From Lepisosteus oculatus (lineage: Eukaryota > Chordata > Actinopteri > Semionotiformes > Lepisosteidae), in contig NC_090697.1 of assembly GCF_040954835.1 (NCBI RefSeq), positions 1,810,501 through 1,874,500 on the forward strand: DNA of 64,000 nt. Direction: 5' to 3'. Shown piece by piece: positions 1 through 11,440 of the stretch; the first letter of the stretch is position 1; each line of letters opens with the position of its first letter. The position numbers and the translations under genes were made by a program. Below the pieces are notes generated by a model. It had not been told where the DNA came from. It did no database searches and saw only the letters and a program-made list of their open reading frames with translations.

Positions 1-477
1 TATCCTCCTGCTGCTCATGTAGCAGCTGCTTGCCTTGAGGCGCAGCACTCAAGGCCTCAAAGACCAGTGTCCAGGCTCTCCGAGAGGCAGGGGTCTTCAA
101 CCCACAAGATAGCATCCACAGCCTATTGCAAAGCTTGTGTCATAGATGTCCTGGATGTATTGTTCACAGCAGTGGCTTACATGTTAACCAGCATCATGAA
201 TTTTCTGTCTGTGTCATGTCTGTTCAACAAAGTGTCATTTCACTGGCTCTAACAAGTTGATCGTTTTCTTTGTCATACCTGGGAATGTGTTGCAGTTGGA
301 AGTGCAAAATCTATTTTGATGCGCAGTGTTTTAACCTCAAGGATAATTACAGTGAATGGCTTTATAAGGTTAGTAATTAGACATCCAGTAGGCTTGTGTA
401 AGGAAATCGTTAGCTTGTTTGAATTAGTGACAAAAGGGCAATAGAACCTTGTGAGGAATATCTCCACCTAAACTTTC
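1..477. other. Probable SMPDL3A intron sequence, no exon recognised
   Basis: This stretch lies upstream of the SMPDL3A terminal exon and is probably its last intron. I see no exon with convincing splice sites or homology. Small open frames at 67-252 (+) and 273-467 (-) have no recognisable domain and look like chance. Confidence 0.4.
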
Positions 478-760
478 AATTCAATTCAACTTTATTGTCA
501 TTAAACTTACACAGGTGCATAGTATAATGAAAAGTGTTTCTCATTAGTCACTCAGGTGCATTATATAAATAGGACAGAAGATAAGACACTAGACAGTTAC
601 ACAATAGCAATTACAGTAACATGTAATAACATAACATAAATAACATGCATAACATTTATTGGTTGGTATTACAAGGTTAATAGTTGGTGTTAAATGACAT
701 AAAATATAGATATTAGGTAAAATAACATACATTCTTTTCAGCATAAAAAGTTATTTTCAT
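478..760. repeat. Dispersed LINE-3'-tail-like repeat
   Basis: The segment opens with a run reading tcaattcaactttattgtca, which is typical of the 3' tails of fish non-LTR retrotransposons and the SINEs that borrow them. It continues as AT-rich, internally repetitive sequence; 'caggtgcat' and 'caggtgca' recur about 40 bp apart. It sits directly upstream of the last SMPDL3A exon, inside the intron. The family name is inferred from the tail motif only. Confidence 0.45.
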
Positions 761-846
761 TATGGTGCATGGTGTCAGACATTTTACAGATAGTGTTTAT
801 CATATTTTATTCTTCAGTTTTGATCTACCTTTCTTTATTTCTCAAG

Positions 847-1176
847 GACATCTGGCAGTACTTCTTGAATCTCACAGAAGCTAACGAAGAAAAGAAATCA
901 GACTGGAAACTTGAATACATAATGACCAAAGCCTTTAACATAAAGGATATTATGCCAAAGAGTTTGTACAACCTTGCTGTTAATTTTGCGAAGCCTCATA
1001 GTAAGGAATTCCAGAAGTACTTTAATAACTTTTTGGTAAGCTACAATGATAAAATTGTTTGTGATGGGAGCTGTAAAATCACTCAGTTGTGTGCTATACA
1101 GTTCTTAGACCACAATAATTACTCTGCGTGTATCAAAAGGGAAAAAGAAAAAAACCTCTTGAGGAATATTTTTTAA
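847..1176 (+). CDS. SMPDL3A: SMPDL3A terminal coding exon (acid sphingomyelinase-like phosphodiesterase 3A, C-terminus)
   Basis: This encodes the C-terminal part of a secreted or lysosomal metallophosphoesterase of the acid sphingomyelinase-like group, which hydrolyses nucleotide phosphates and related phosphodiesters. The exon opens after a pyrimidine-rich acceptor (ttctcaag, AG at 845-846) and stays open for 109 codons to TAA at 1174-1176. The peptide has the family pattern: NLTEAN, which includes an N-glycosylation sequon, then WKLEYI, then P-x-SLY-x-LA, then F-x-KY-x-N-F-x-VSY. A four-cysteine tail follows (CDGSC, LCAI, YSAC) that in relatives closes the C-terminal disulphides. The frame is open upstream to an ATG at 769, but that part is intronic in character. 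The metal-binding catalytic residues are on earlier exons outside the window. The charged end (KREKEKNLLRNIF) differs from the human C-terminus. Synteny with CLVS2 favours paralogue 3A over 3B. Confidence 0.88.
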   Translation, partial: DIWQYFLNLTEANEEKKSDWKLEYIMTKAFNIKDIMPKSLYNLAVNFAKPHSKEFQKYFNNFLVSYNDKIVCDGSCKITQLCAIQFLDHNNYSACIKREKEKNLLRNIF

Positions 1177-1560
1177 ACATACTGCAGTCAACTGTTTGTT
1201 TTTTTTTAAACAGCAAATTTGAGCATCATTTTATTTAACTGCCATTGATTTAAGGATAACTAAAGGATAATCAGTTCCAATCACCGTTGTAAGGGTGGAG
1301 GGCTCAGCTGTAACCTGTTTATATCTGGTGTGTTTGAGAAAGTATGTACCACGCTTGAATTTGCAATTGTACACCTCTGCCGAGGTTTGGGTTTTGACAG
1401 GATGTCGGTGATTTCAAACGTTTCTAAGTGCTCTGTGCCATTTTCTGGGAGGAGGCTCTAGCCCTGGTGAGCAGCACTTCTGAAGGTTTTTTATACATAA
1501 CCTAAATCCTCCAGAGGCCTTGACCTGAAAACAATAAAGCAGAAAAAGAAGAGAAAATAA
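1177..1560 (+). other. SMPDL3A 3' UTR with poly(A) signal AATAAA at 1533-1538
   Basis: The sequence after the stop codon is AT-rich and non-repetitive. The first canonical AATAAA hexamer is at 1533-1538, about 360 bases past the stop, which would give a short 3' UTR. Further candidate AATAAA hexamers lie near 2166 and 2297, so longer transcripts are possible. The site is inferred from the hexamer alone. Confidence 0.5.
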
Positions 1561-2503
1561 TTTTCGTTACACTTTTATAACTGCTCAGTAATGGGAAGAA
1601 TTTAGAAATGAAAATCAGGAAAGTTATGTGAGCTTCTGTCAAAAATGTATAGATTTAAATATAAAAGGTGTCAAAGTGCCTTTTTAATTGAACTTTGCTA
1701 AAATTCACTGACCTTTTTTTGGGGGGGGGGATGCTACTGGGTTGTGATTGCAGTGAACCTGTAAGATTTAGGGGCATGAAAGTATATATTTGGGTTTTAT
1801 GTAAAAGCATTTGACTGCAACTCTCAATACAGTATAGTATACATTTTCATATACTGTAGTAAAGTTGATTAAGATATGCATTCTTTTATCATAATCTTCT
1901 TTCCATGCTCTCTGTGTTCTCGTACAGTACTGAAGAAAAAGGGGTTTCTGAGAAATAAGTGATTATGTGTTAATTAATATCCATATTTTCCCGTCTTGGC
2001 CAGAAGATTTGGGACATTATGTACAGTCAATGTTCTCCCTAGGAGAAAACATTCAAACATACATTTTAGTCTCTGCATACCTCAAATTAAGTTGATATAC
2101 AATATTTCCATATTGAACACTTTTGTGTGCAGGAAAACTCAGGTTTAGCTCCATCTGTGTCATGAATAAAGGTGCTATTTTTTAACCTCCTCCTTTAAGA
2201 TGTAGTGCATTCTTTCCAGCTTGAGCACTGACGTGCAGTTACTCTGCACAGTTTGGAGAATGTGTGTCTTTTTTTCTCAACAACAACAAGAAAAAAATAA
2301 AAGAAATACAAGATCAAATCGCATAAGAGGGGGAATCAAATATGTTAGTGTCATTGTATACAAATGACAAACCCATGAGAAATCACAACATTGTATGGTT
2401 TGATGTAGACTTGGAGAATGTACAGTCCAAAAGAAAAGGGTGAGAATTTCAGGATTGTAGGCTTTAAAGGAATGAGATGGAGTTTAGCAGAAGTACGGTG
2501 GGA
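1561..2503. other. Intergenic sequence without recognised features
   Basis: AT-rich sequence between the SMPDL3A 3' end and the first foldback element. It includes a 10-base poly-G run at 1721-1730. No gene or named repeat is recognised. Confidence 0.4.
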
Positions 2504-2515
2504 TAATGTGAATTA

Positions 2516-2692
2516 AGGAACAAGTAATAGGTTTATTCCATGCTGAAAAAAAGAAGAGAGAAAACACAACGTTTCGGCAGTGAAGCCTTCGGCCGAAACG
2601 TTGTTTTTCTCTCTTTTTTTCAGCATGGAATAAACCTATTACTTGTTCCTTTGCAGCCTATGCATGCTGACGCAGCTACCCACCTGAACTAC
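2516..2692 (+). mobile_element. Foldback retroelement copy A with 12-bp target-site duplication
   Basis: The left arm (2516-2577) and right arm (2590-2650) are inverted repeats joined by a short spacer. A unique tail at 2651-2692 contains gcatgctgacgcagctaccc and ends acctgaactac. Perfect direct repeats of taatgtgaatta flank it (2504-2515 and 2693-2704), which marks insertion as one unit. The arms share the core caacgtttcggc and its complement with seven other copies in this window. The central loop is deleted here, so the hammerhead-like core is incomplete. The transcribed orientation is taken as the one with the tail at the 3' end. Confidence 0.8.
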
Positions 2693-2704
2693 TAATGTGA
2701 ATTA

Positions 2705-3562
2705 GAAGAAAATGTATGACGGCATCCATCCCAAGTGTAAGTAAACCAAAGTCTAGAAGGTACTGTATTAGGTTAAAATGGTATTACAGGTCAATTATGA
2801 AAAGAATATCAGAAGGAAAAAGCAATTAAGTAAGTGAGGAAAACAGTGGCAGTTAAAGGAATGATAGTACAATACATTGTGTGCTTGTAAAAAGGATATT
2901 AGGAAGTAGAAAATAATATTGCAGTAGAGACTAAAAAAAACATTTTTTTTTTCAGTATGGCTCAGCAAAAAGGACAGTACCAATGAAGTAAAGTGTCCCA
3001 AAGATAGAACTGGAAACATGGGAAATGTCTAATACATTAACAACATAATTTCACTTTTCTTCCAACGGGGAAAGACAAAATTTAAATTAAAATTAGACAT
3101 GACAGGAACTAAAAGCGCTTGCAGAAAACATGTCTCCATGGCCTGATGGTCTTTTACCCATTGTACTTAAGCGATAGATACAGTGAAGTTTTCTGTTCAG
3201 TTCTGCAAGGTTTATCTATGACGTAACATCAAAAGACAGCATGTGACTGAATTCCAGACCCAGTGAAAGTATCACAAATTGCTCCCAGAAGACATTTGCA
3301 TCTCACAGACTTAACTGAGGATTGTTAGGTACAGGGGATAGAAGGGACAATAATGTGAATATACTGTATGTACTGCTTTATAAATACATATATAAAAAAT
3401 CATTGGAAATACAGTAGTCATAGTGGAAAAATAAATTCAATTACAATGTATTTATGTTACATGTATTTTACACACGTGAAGCTGGGACTATTTACATGTG
3501 TCTCAAAAGTTGCACTAAACCCTGAGCACTTCCTCCAGTGACATAGTGCAGGTGTAGAGAAA
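2705..3562. other. Intergenic sequence, possible retroelement leader at its right end
   Basis: AT-rich sequence with no recognised gene. The 74-codon minus frame at 2795-3019 has no domain and looks like chance. The last 90 bases or so may be the untranslated leader of the retroelement whose LTR candidate begins at 3585, read on the minus strand. Confidence 0.35.
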
Positions 3563-3584
3563 ACCGGTTCAGGGACGCCAAATA

Positions 3585-4957
3585 TGTAATCGTAGTGGCT
3601 CTCTGAAGGCAGTTCTGTAGGGTTTGGGCATTTACTGAGACAATTATTAATTGTAGCAGTAAATCACAAAGTTGATTCTTTTGATGGCTTTAGAATCCAA
3701 CCATGCGACATAACTCAAACAACGCGCACACACAGGTACTAATACACGAGGATACATTTATCAATACATAGAATATGCATATAAACCTAACAGATCTTAT
3801 CGAGAGGGTTATCAGAATACAAAAGATATATATTCAATCAGTTACAAAGAGTTACACATCAAGAGGACATACGTTCAGTATATCATTCATTAAGACCGTT
3901 TCGTAAAGTGAACTTGGTTACAACTTCTACATTAGATACTCAAACAAGTACATAACTCTTAGGAATTAAATTGATATCAACTGGTTGGGATAACAATTGA
4001 ATTCTCGAGCTGTAATGCATTGAAGTTGAATACTCATCCAATCTCTGGGGATTCAGATCTCCTGCGGGCACAAAGAAACAGTTGCAGGCTGTTGCTGTCC
4101 AATCCGCGCTCTCTGGCTCGGTGCCAGGCTGTGCTGTGCGGCTTGCGACGGTGCGCTGCTGATGCTCATTGTTGGCTTTAACTAGCAAAGTTTGTGCACA
4201 GGAGAAAAGATGACTGTGGGTCCCAGCAAGTCAGGAAGAGGACCGGTTCGTTCCTGATGAAGAGCTAGTTCTGAATAGTGATTCAGCTTTCCACAGTTCC
4301 GACCTGTTCACGAGGCCTGCTGCTGGTTACTCTCTGGCAACCTCCACTCTAGACTCTTAGAACAAAGGAAAGTTCTGGCACTCGGACACACTGGCCGTTC
4401 CGTGGTTGTCCGGGCTGAGTCTCAGGATGGTCAGGAGGCGCGCTGCGAGAATGTCCTGCCCTTGGGATTCTTCTGCTCCTGGGCCGTCCTGCCCTGGAAT
4501 TCTCCTTTGAATTCCCTTTAGAATTGTTGAATCTGAATCTGAATCTGAATCTCTCAGGCTCTCTGTGTTGCCTGTTTTTACCTGGAGGAACTTCAGCTCA
4601 TTGATTGGCTGAAAGTTCCATGGGCATCAGAGTCCCACGTGGGTTACTCGGCCCTACCAGTCCCTGATTGGTTGATCAAGGTGAGATATGAGTCACTTAA
4701 GCCTGACACTTAGTAATGCAGTCCAGATGTCCAACTCGCACTCCCTAAACAGATAGGCGCCAATGGGTGACCATTGATCATGATAGCCAGGCTTAGCTAA
4801 GTGCATCCCCCTTTGGGAGCTGTCCTTGGACCTTAAATCACCTTGCATGAATGGTTTCTCTGTGGCTGCACCACAGAGATGAACAGAGAAATGAGGCCTA
4901 ATTTGGGAAAGCTCAGAAACACTTAATTCTGTCTTATTATTAAGCCTCGCCGCTACA
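3585..4957 (-). mobile_element. Candidate solo or truncated LTR with primer-binding-site-like sequence
   Basis: Read on the minus strand, the segment starts TGTAGCGGCGAGG and ends CGATTACA, giving the TG...CA ends of an LTR about 1.37 kb long. Just past that end, after five bases, comes TGGCGTCCCTGAACCGGT (minus strand, 3580 down to 3563). It begins with the TGG typical of a tRNA primer-binding site. GC content is higher than in the flanks, CCAAT-type boxes occur near 4600-4680, and a short hexameric tandem lies at 4526-4556. No gag, pol or env reading frame is left beside it, so it is an inert remnant. The exact family is not determined, and no target duplication can be checked because only one LTR end is flanked by host DNA. 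Confidence 0.42.
4526..4556. repeat. Short tandem repeat, unit ctgaat, about four copies
   Basis: Consecutive gaatct/ctgaat hexamers inside the candidate LTR. This is a small expansion typical of LTR U3 regions. Confidence 0.75.
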
Positions 4958-5052
4958 CAGGTGTGGACTTAAGATACGCGAGCATTCAAGGTTGTACCGT
5001 TATAAAAAGGGTCTTCATAAAGGGCTCATTGGAGGGCATTCATGAGCACCCC

Positions 5053-5803
5053 TGTGAAACACAAATTAGAAATGGGACACCCTAAACCCAAGCTGACTTA
5101 CACCCATACGAAGGCCACAAGACTGCAAGTGTGGATACTGGGACACAACCTCATTAACAAGTTCTTGTAAGAGGGCAGTAGGTTCAGACAAGATGGAGAT
5201 CCTTTTCTGAACCACATTCTCCAGAATGCTGTGGGGAACGAGCTGTTGTCCTCCATTCAACTGACCAACTGGGAGAAGACAGTTGGTCTGGTGATTATTT
5301 AAAAACCAGCAAGCTTGGACCTCCATGCTGGTCATTATCTGCTGTCCAGGCAGAAGTGAAAGGTGAGTGCTCGCATGCCCAGAAACAGAAGGAGAAGGAA
5401 GTGACCGACTGCCTGACCGACCGACGATGGGCTGTGCGACTGTGAAACTGGGAACTTGTGGATTTTGAGAAGTGTCAGCTTTTTTTTTTTTGTACTGAAG
5501 TCTCGAAGAGAAACTGAGTTCTGGAAAGTTTTGGGAAGAGCATTTTGAGAGAAACTCTGGGCTCGGAGAGAGACGCGTGTTTCACTGCCAGTAGGCAGTT
5601 TAGCTGCCCCGGCACTGATAGAGGGAGAGGGCAAAGATGTCAGTTAGAAGCTCAGAGAAAAGTTTTTTACTTTTGGCTTGTGTAAGTAAGTGTACTGTAG
5701 TGGTTTTGTTTATTTTTCTTGCACTATAAATAAAGAAGCACTGTTGTTGTACATTAGAACTGCATCTGTGTTTGATTTCCAGGGTCCTACCTGTTACAAC
5801 ACA
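5053..5803 (+). mobile_element. Candidate LTR or LTR fragment with AATAAA and TG...ACA ends
   Basis: The segment starts TGTGAAACAC and ends in CTGTTACAACA, compatible with LTR ends. A poly(A) signal AATAAA at 5729-5734 is followed by a GT-rich stretch, as in an R-U5 region. A TATA-like box (ttataaaaag, near 4999) lies just upstream. It follows the minus-strand LTR candidate closely but is in the opposite orientation and has different ends, so it is probably a separate insertion. I found no target duplication and no retroelement protein. The minus open frames at 5066-5335 and 5335-5634 show no domain. Confidence 0.28.
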
Positions 5804-5809
5804 CCACCC

Positions 5810-7017
5810 CCGAGTGTGACTTTCTTCATTCTTTACTGGTATAACATGGCCAGCGTAGTAGTAGTAGTATTAATGGCAACCTTTTTATCCTAGAACATAA
5901 GAGTCGTGGTGTGATAGGGTTAGGTGGAAGAATCACCCTTTGGGATAGAAATCTGTCTTCTATAGACAATAATGACTCGATGACAAAATATTTTTTTTAA
6001 TTCAATCTAGTTCAGTTACCAGTTAAGTTTGTTATTTTTTGGTATAAATGACCAAACCTGTGTACACTTGGACATACAGTAGTTCCAATTATATTATCAG
6101 CTGCTGGTTCCTAATTTTAATATGGTCTTTCCTGAATATAGCAGAGAACGTCGGAGAATAGGAATTTTTCCAAGCCTTTAAAGAGAACAATTGAACATTA
6201 TTGTGTGAATCACAAAATGGCAGTCGCTGTCTTCAGCGTCCTTTTAAGCCTTTTTTCTTCATTTTTTTGCCTAAAACACTCATGTCAAGTCTAAGGCCCA
6301 CTAGCCTGATTATGACTTGAGTTTAGTCAAGAAAGGATTTTTCTCCCAAGTGGCTTCGGTTTGCAATCCATCTTCCCAGAAGGGAATTTTGTTTCTCCCA
6401 GCATTTTTTTTATTTAAAGTGTGGGAGAGGTTAGCTCATGACCCTCATGACAAAAGAAAAGCACGAAAAAGTCAGCTCCCCTCTCCGCAGGAGTCGCCCC
6501 ACTGAGGCCGGGAGAGCCATTAGCATCCAGGAAAGCCTGTCTGCATGCAGGCCGGCCGTTTCCTTGCATTACAGGAACGGTCCTTCGAGTCCCAGTTTTT
6601 CCTGTCATTAGTATTCAGTGACTGAGAGGACCTGGTGGCAGCACAATGGCTGTAGTTGGTAGGCTTCAGTGAGCTGAGTAAATGTTTGATGAGGAGACGA
6701 GGAATACCCAGGCAACTAGAGTGAAACATAGATCTAATCATCACTTTGTGCAGCCTTTATATCACCATTAATCACTGCTTTCCTGATCAAGATTGAAATC
6801 CTAATGAGGCCAGAACTGTTACAATCCAGGTGATTTAACTTTTGTTCCACGTATCCAGAATGCATAAATATCTGTTCTGTTTTTATTCCGTAAAAAAAAA
6901 TTGTTTTGAGTTACCTCAGTGATGGCCCTGCATTTTCTGCTTGAAGATTTAAAGGAGCAACAGACAAGTTGATATAGTGTGGATGTTCGGTCCACAGTCA
7001 CTGCGATTTCAGAGTGA
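5810..7017. other. Intergenic sequence without recognised features
   Basis: Mixed-composition sequence. Overlapping short frames at 6317-6505 (+), 6414-6608 (-) and 6520-6744 (-) have no recognisable domain. No named repeat is seen. Confidence 0.35.
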
Positions 7018-7130
7018 AGTCTGAAATCTGCTGCTCAGCTGGCAAGACCCGGGTTCGAGCCAATGCAGTGACTCACGAACTAGGGTGAGAGCGGCGAGGG
7101 CACAAGCCCTAGAACCCGAGCCCATTACAA
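7018..7130 (+). repeat. tRNA-like SINE fragment (related to 52740-52975)
   Basis: It contains tgctcagctgg (A-box like) and gggttcgagcc (B-box like), then the segment gagcggcgagggcacaagcc and an end reading attacaat. The copy at 52740-52975 shares the order TAGCTCAGCTGG, GGTTCAAGTCC, gcggcgagggc, ctacaat. The tRNA-like body is shorter here, with the middle deleted, so this is not a functional tRNA gene. Confidence 0.5.
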
Positions 7131-7159
7131 TCACTGAAGGACAGACAATGAAATGTGGG

Positions 7160-7320
7160 CTATTTTGAAGTCGCAAATGTGAGATATAAAGGCTTAATTC
7201 TGAGATTTAAAGTCGGAATTCTGAGTTTCTAAGTCGCAATTCTGAGAAATAAAGTTGCAATTGCGAGATGTAAAGTCGGATTTCTGAGATTTAAAGTTGG
7301 AATTGCGAGATACCATAGCG
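7160..7320 (+). repeat. Degenerate minisatellite, about 22-bp unit (aattctgagatttaaagtcg)
   Basis: Seven or so imperfect copies of a unit built from 'gagat(t/a)(t/a)aaagtcg(g/c)aatt(c/g)(t/c)' run in tandem. They are followed by a T-run and a stretch reading ctggcggaaacgggcttcca. The same unit and following phrase are familiar from many fish genomes, where they belong to a dispersed element. I read the tandem directly and infer the wider family. Confidence 0.75.
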
Positions 7321-7370
7321 TGTTTTTTTTTACTCCCTGGCGGAAACGGGCTTCCATTTTAAATGAGATC

Positions 7371-10300
7371 CATCTGTTACATGGAAATTAAAGTTTCAGC
7401 TTATTGTTATTTAGATTGAATTTGTGATACTGAAATAAATAATTGTCTATTTCACTGACTAAAATCACTGTTGTGTATTTTGAGCAATTGTGTACAGATT
7501 TTTGTAGATTGCTTAAATTTAAAAACATTCAGCTTACTGCATTGGGAGAAACAGGTTCTGAATTTTTATGTTGTTTATTTTAAATTATGGATATATCTAG
7601 AATGTTTTTTTTAAATTAAAATGTATGTTGAACCTGTATGTACTGTATGCACTGCACCTATTTAAATGATATTGTAGGTTAATTTTTCAATTATATCATG
7701 TTTAGACTCATTGGAAACCTTTTTCATACATGATCCTTTCTAACATATGAGGAGTGTCAACAGAAACCTTAATACCAACCACTCCAGCAGGTCAGGCCTC
7801 TGTTAATTACTGGAGCTCATTACAGCCAGACTGATCATCATTGGAGTCGCCAGTTAGCAGACAGTGTTTATTTCTGATGGCTGCATTTATCCTACAAAAA
7901 TTAATCTGTGGATTACTGTCAGGACTGTGTAAATCTACGAAATCTCTGAACATGGAAGTTTAGGATGGGCTAAGTGGCCTCTTGTTTGTGCCCTTTTGTT
8001 CTCAGGAGCAAAGTTTTTAATGTGAGTAAAGAATAGTGACTGCCAAAAAATTCTCCGTCCTCAGCATAGTTCTTCATTAAATGTGGCACTTTTTTTAGAT
8101 TTGGTATGTCAAATATTCAGCCCTGTTAATATTAACAAATTTGTTATTAAATTTGAATACTATCAGCAACTCCTTGAGATATCATATAGATCAGTTTCCA
8201 TCTGTACAGCATCATTCACACACGTGCTTGACCTAATCAGTGCTTAATTAGTATTAAAGCAAAAATTGAGAAACTAACAGATACATACTGTACGTACTAA
8301 ATTAGAAAACTACAACAAAACAGTTTTAGATCAATAGATGATTTACAAAGTAGTTGAATAACTCATATATAAAAAAGAACTATGAGCAGCAGCAAAAACT
8401 AAAGAATACAAATCCAGACAAATTAGCCCAATTCAGAATATGAATTTGTTAAAATGTAGAATATAATCTAGATACAATTGAAAATGAAATAGCTAAACAA
8501 AGTACAGTAAAGCACATTCTGTCCAAAGAAAGATAAGATTATATGGTTCAGGGACACTGCAAAAAAACATATCCTTCCCCACTTTTTTCTTTATATTACC
8601 AGATAAATCAACTGACAGTATGCTGTTTGCAGCATTCTCTTTCATTGGCCTATAGCAGATCATTCATTGATTTAGAGGCTTATAGCAGAAATATAAAATT
8701 CAAAAGTTCACAGAAGTGTGCTGAGCAGGCTGCAGGATTGGAAGGTACTGTGCACTACAGGAGAGAGCAATGAGCAGCTGTGTCTGCAACAGTTATCAAT
8801 AACTGGTGTTAGATTAGTAGGAACTTGGCCAGTATCTGTTTAGTGCTTAAATTTAAAATCATATTCCTTGCTTAATTCTTTCCAGTTTGTTTTGTTAAGT
8901 TTACTAACATTAACACACATACTGTATATACTGTATATACTTTCTTATTACTCATGTGCTAAAATAAATAGAACATCATATAACAAGTCTGGCACAGAAA
9001 AATCTGTTCACTTTTCTCTTTTTTTTTTAAATAAAACATGCGAAAAATCATGAATAATAAAATGAGCTTTATATACTTAATCCACTGTACTTTATGTGTT
9101 ACATTTCGGGTATTGTTGACAACAAGTAGTGTTTATGGTTGTACAACTGAGTATAGTTTGTCAAGTAAATGATGTTGCATAGTACTTCCACAAGACCAAA
9201 CTAAAACAATTAAGTTCAGTGCTGCTCATACATTCTGTAGTATTTCTTTGCTTTTTTTGCCACTGTCTAAATTGGATTATGAGTAACAGCTGTACGTCAT
9301 GCACATTAATCTCTGCTCTGTCTCTGAGACACAGTAATGAGGGAGAATGAACTGTAATAACCTCTTGTCACTGTTTAGTAGAGTAAGCAGGAGTATTTAT
9401 CAGGCTTGAAGGTAATCTGACTTTATTTCTGGTCTAATTACCTATGGGCATAGCATGATGGCTACAGCTGAGCACACTTTTTGTATTCGTAGATGGACCT
9501 TTTTTAATAATATAAAATACGTTTGTTCTTTCATTCTCCATTACATTTTCAATTGCAACAGTTATTTGGTTTCATTGTCTAATGTTTTCAAAATGTCCCT
9601 GGATTAATCTAAATATGGCATTATTATGCATTAAAAGGTGCTTATAGAAAGCTCAAGAAACATTTTAAGTAGAGACTGACAGTGGTCGCTTTGTACTTTC
9701 ATAGTAGTGAAATTCTTAAAAAAAAAAACAAGAACAGTCTTTGACCCTGTTTGTCTGGTTGCTGCCAGATTATTGATCAAATGATCCTGCCAAGATATTT
9801 CAAAGGAATTTCAGGGAAGATGAAATAGAAGATAATTTATACAGTTTAGCTAGACAATTTAGTTTTCTTTTCTAAATACACTTGTGCTTAACTTCCACTT
9901 TAGTACTTCCGGTTGTACAGATGTCCAGGCTTGATTTCCTTGTGGCAACTAGAATCCATCCAATCCGTCCGTTGAATATCTGGATCCAAAATCTACAGTC
10001 TTTTCTGTTTCGGGATAAAGATACTCTTTTTTATCCACTTTGTGTATGTCAATTCATTAATTATTCTTGATTTATTATTTTGGTCTTAATAATTCTTCAC
10101 CATGAAACAGTTTTCGTTCTGGTGATAATTCTTTAATAAGCTGGTCCATTCTGTTTTCTACTCAATGAAGAGTTGAGTTTGATGGCTTATTTTAAGCTTA
10201 TTTTAAAAGACCAAATTATGTTTTTAAATGCTCGTAGCCCATGCTAGATATTGCAGTTCTGTTTAGGTACAGTATGACAAGCCTTGATTGTTATAAAATT

Positions 10301-10870
10301 GTCTAAATATTATTCTGTTCAGGTGGTCACTATGGAACAAGATTGAACCTCCTGGATGGAATAATAGTTAAGTACTGTTTCAAAAGCATTTTCATCATAT
10401 GCTGTACAGTATATGAAAACAAAGGCAGAAAACTGAATATTTTTCTATCCCTCTCTTTGTATTTCTAGTATTTTCCTCGATAATAATTTATTATGGCTGC
10501 TCTGATACCTTTTTGTACCATGTAAAGTGTTTCCTTTACTTAACGTTAATGTTAATCGATATAGATGTGTTCATTGGTTTTTTTTTCATTTGTTTTGTTG
10601 ATCAGTAAGGATTTCTATAAATGTGGAGTGATTTCTTATGAACAACGGAAACTTTGAAGATCAATGCAATCAGGTGTCAAGATCAGTTCCTGAAAGGGGA
10701 AGTGTTTGCTGGTTCTTCTTCCTGCCTGTGTAGCCAATCAGACATACGGTGCAGCATACAGTAACTGAAAACCCTTCACAGTTAATTACTTAAAACATTC
10801 AAGTACAGCTATTTATAAAACCCCCAAGAGCCAGTTAGTATTACTCTTATGCAGTTAATTGAATAATTAC
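7371..10870. other. Intergenic sequence, mostly single-copy in appearance
   Basis: AT-rich, with no gene or clear transposon. Two stretches (about 7770-7900 and 9240-9470) have balanced composition and homeodomain-like TAAT cores and lack repeat signatures. They are weak candidates for conserved non-coding elements. Small frames such as 8543-8773 (+) and 9882-10070 (+) have no recognisable domain. Confidence 0.35.
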
Positions 10871-10879
10871 CCGCACTAT

Positions 10880-11439
<560 letters not shown>

Positions 11440-11440
<1 letters not shown>

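Noticed and set aside
769..846. ATG at 769 as the start of a 135-residue protein
   Set aside because: The homology to SMPDL3A begins at the acceptor at 847. The preceding residues are hydrophobic by translation of a pyrimidine-rich intron end.
2516..2650. A microRNA precursor or transcription terminator hairpin
   Set aside because: The same hairpin recurs eight times with a common tail, and several copies are flanked by target duplications, so it is a mobile element.
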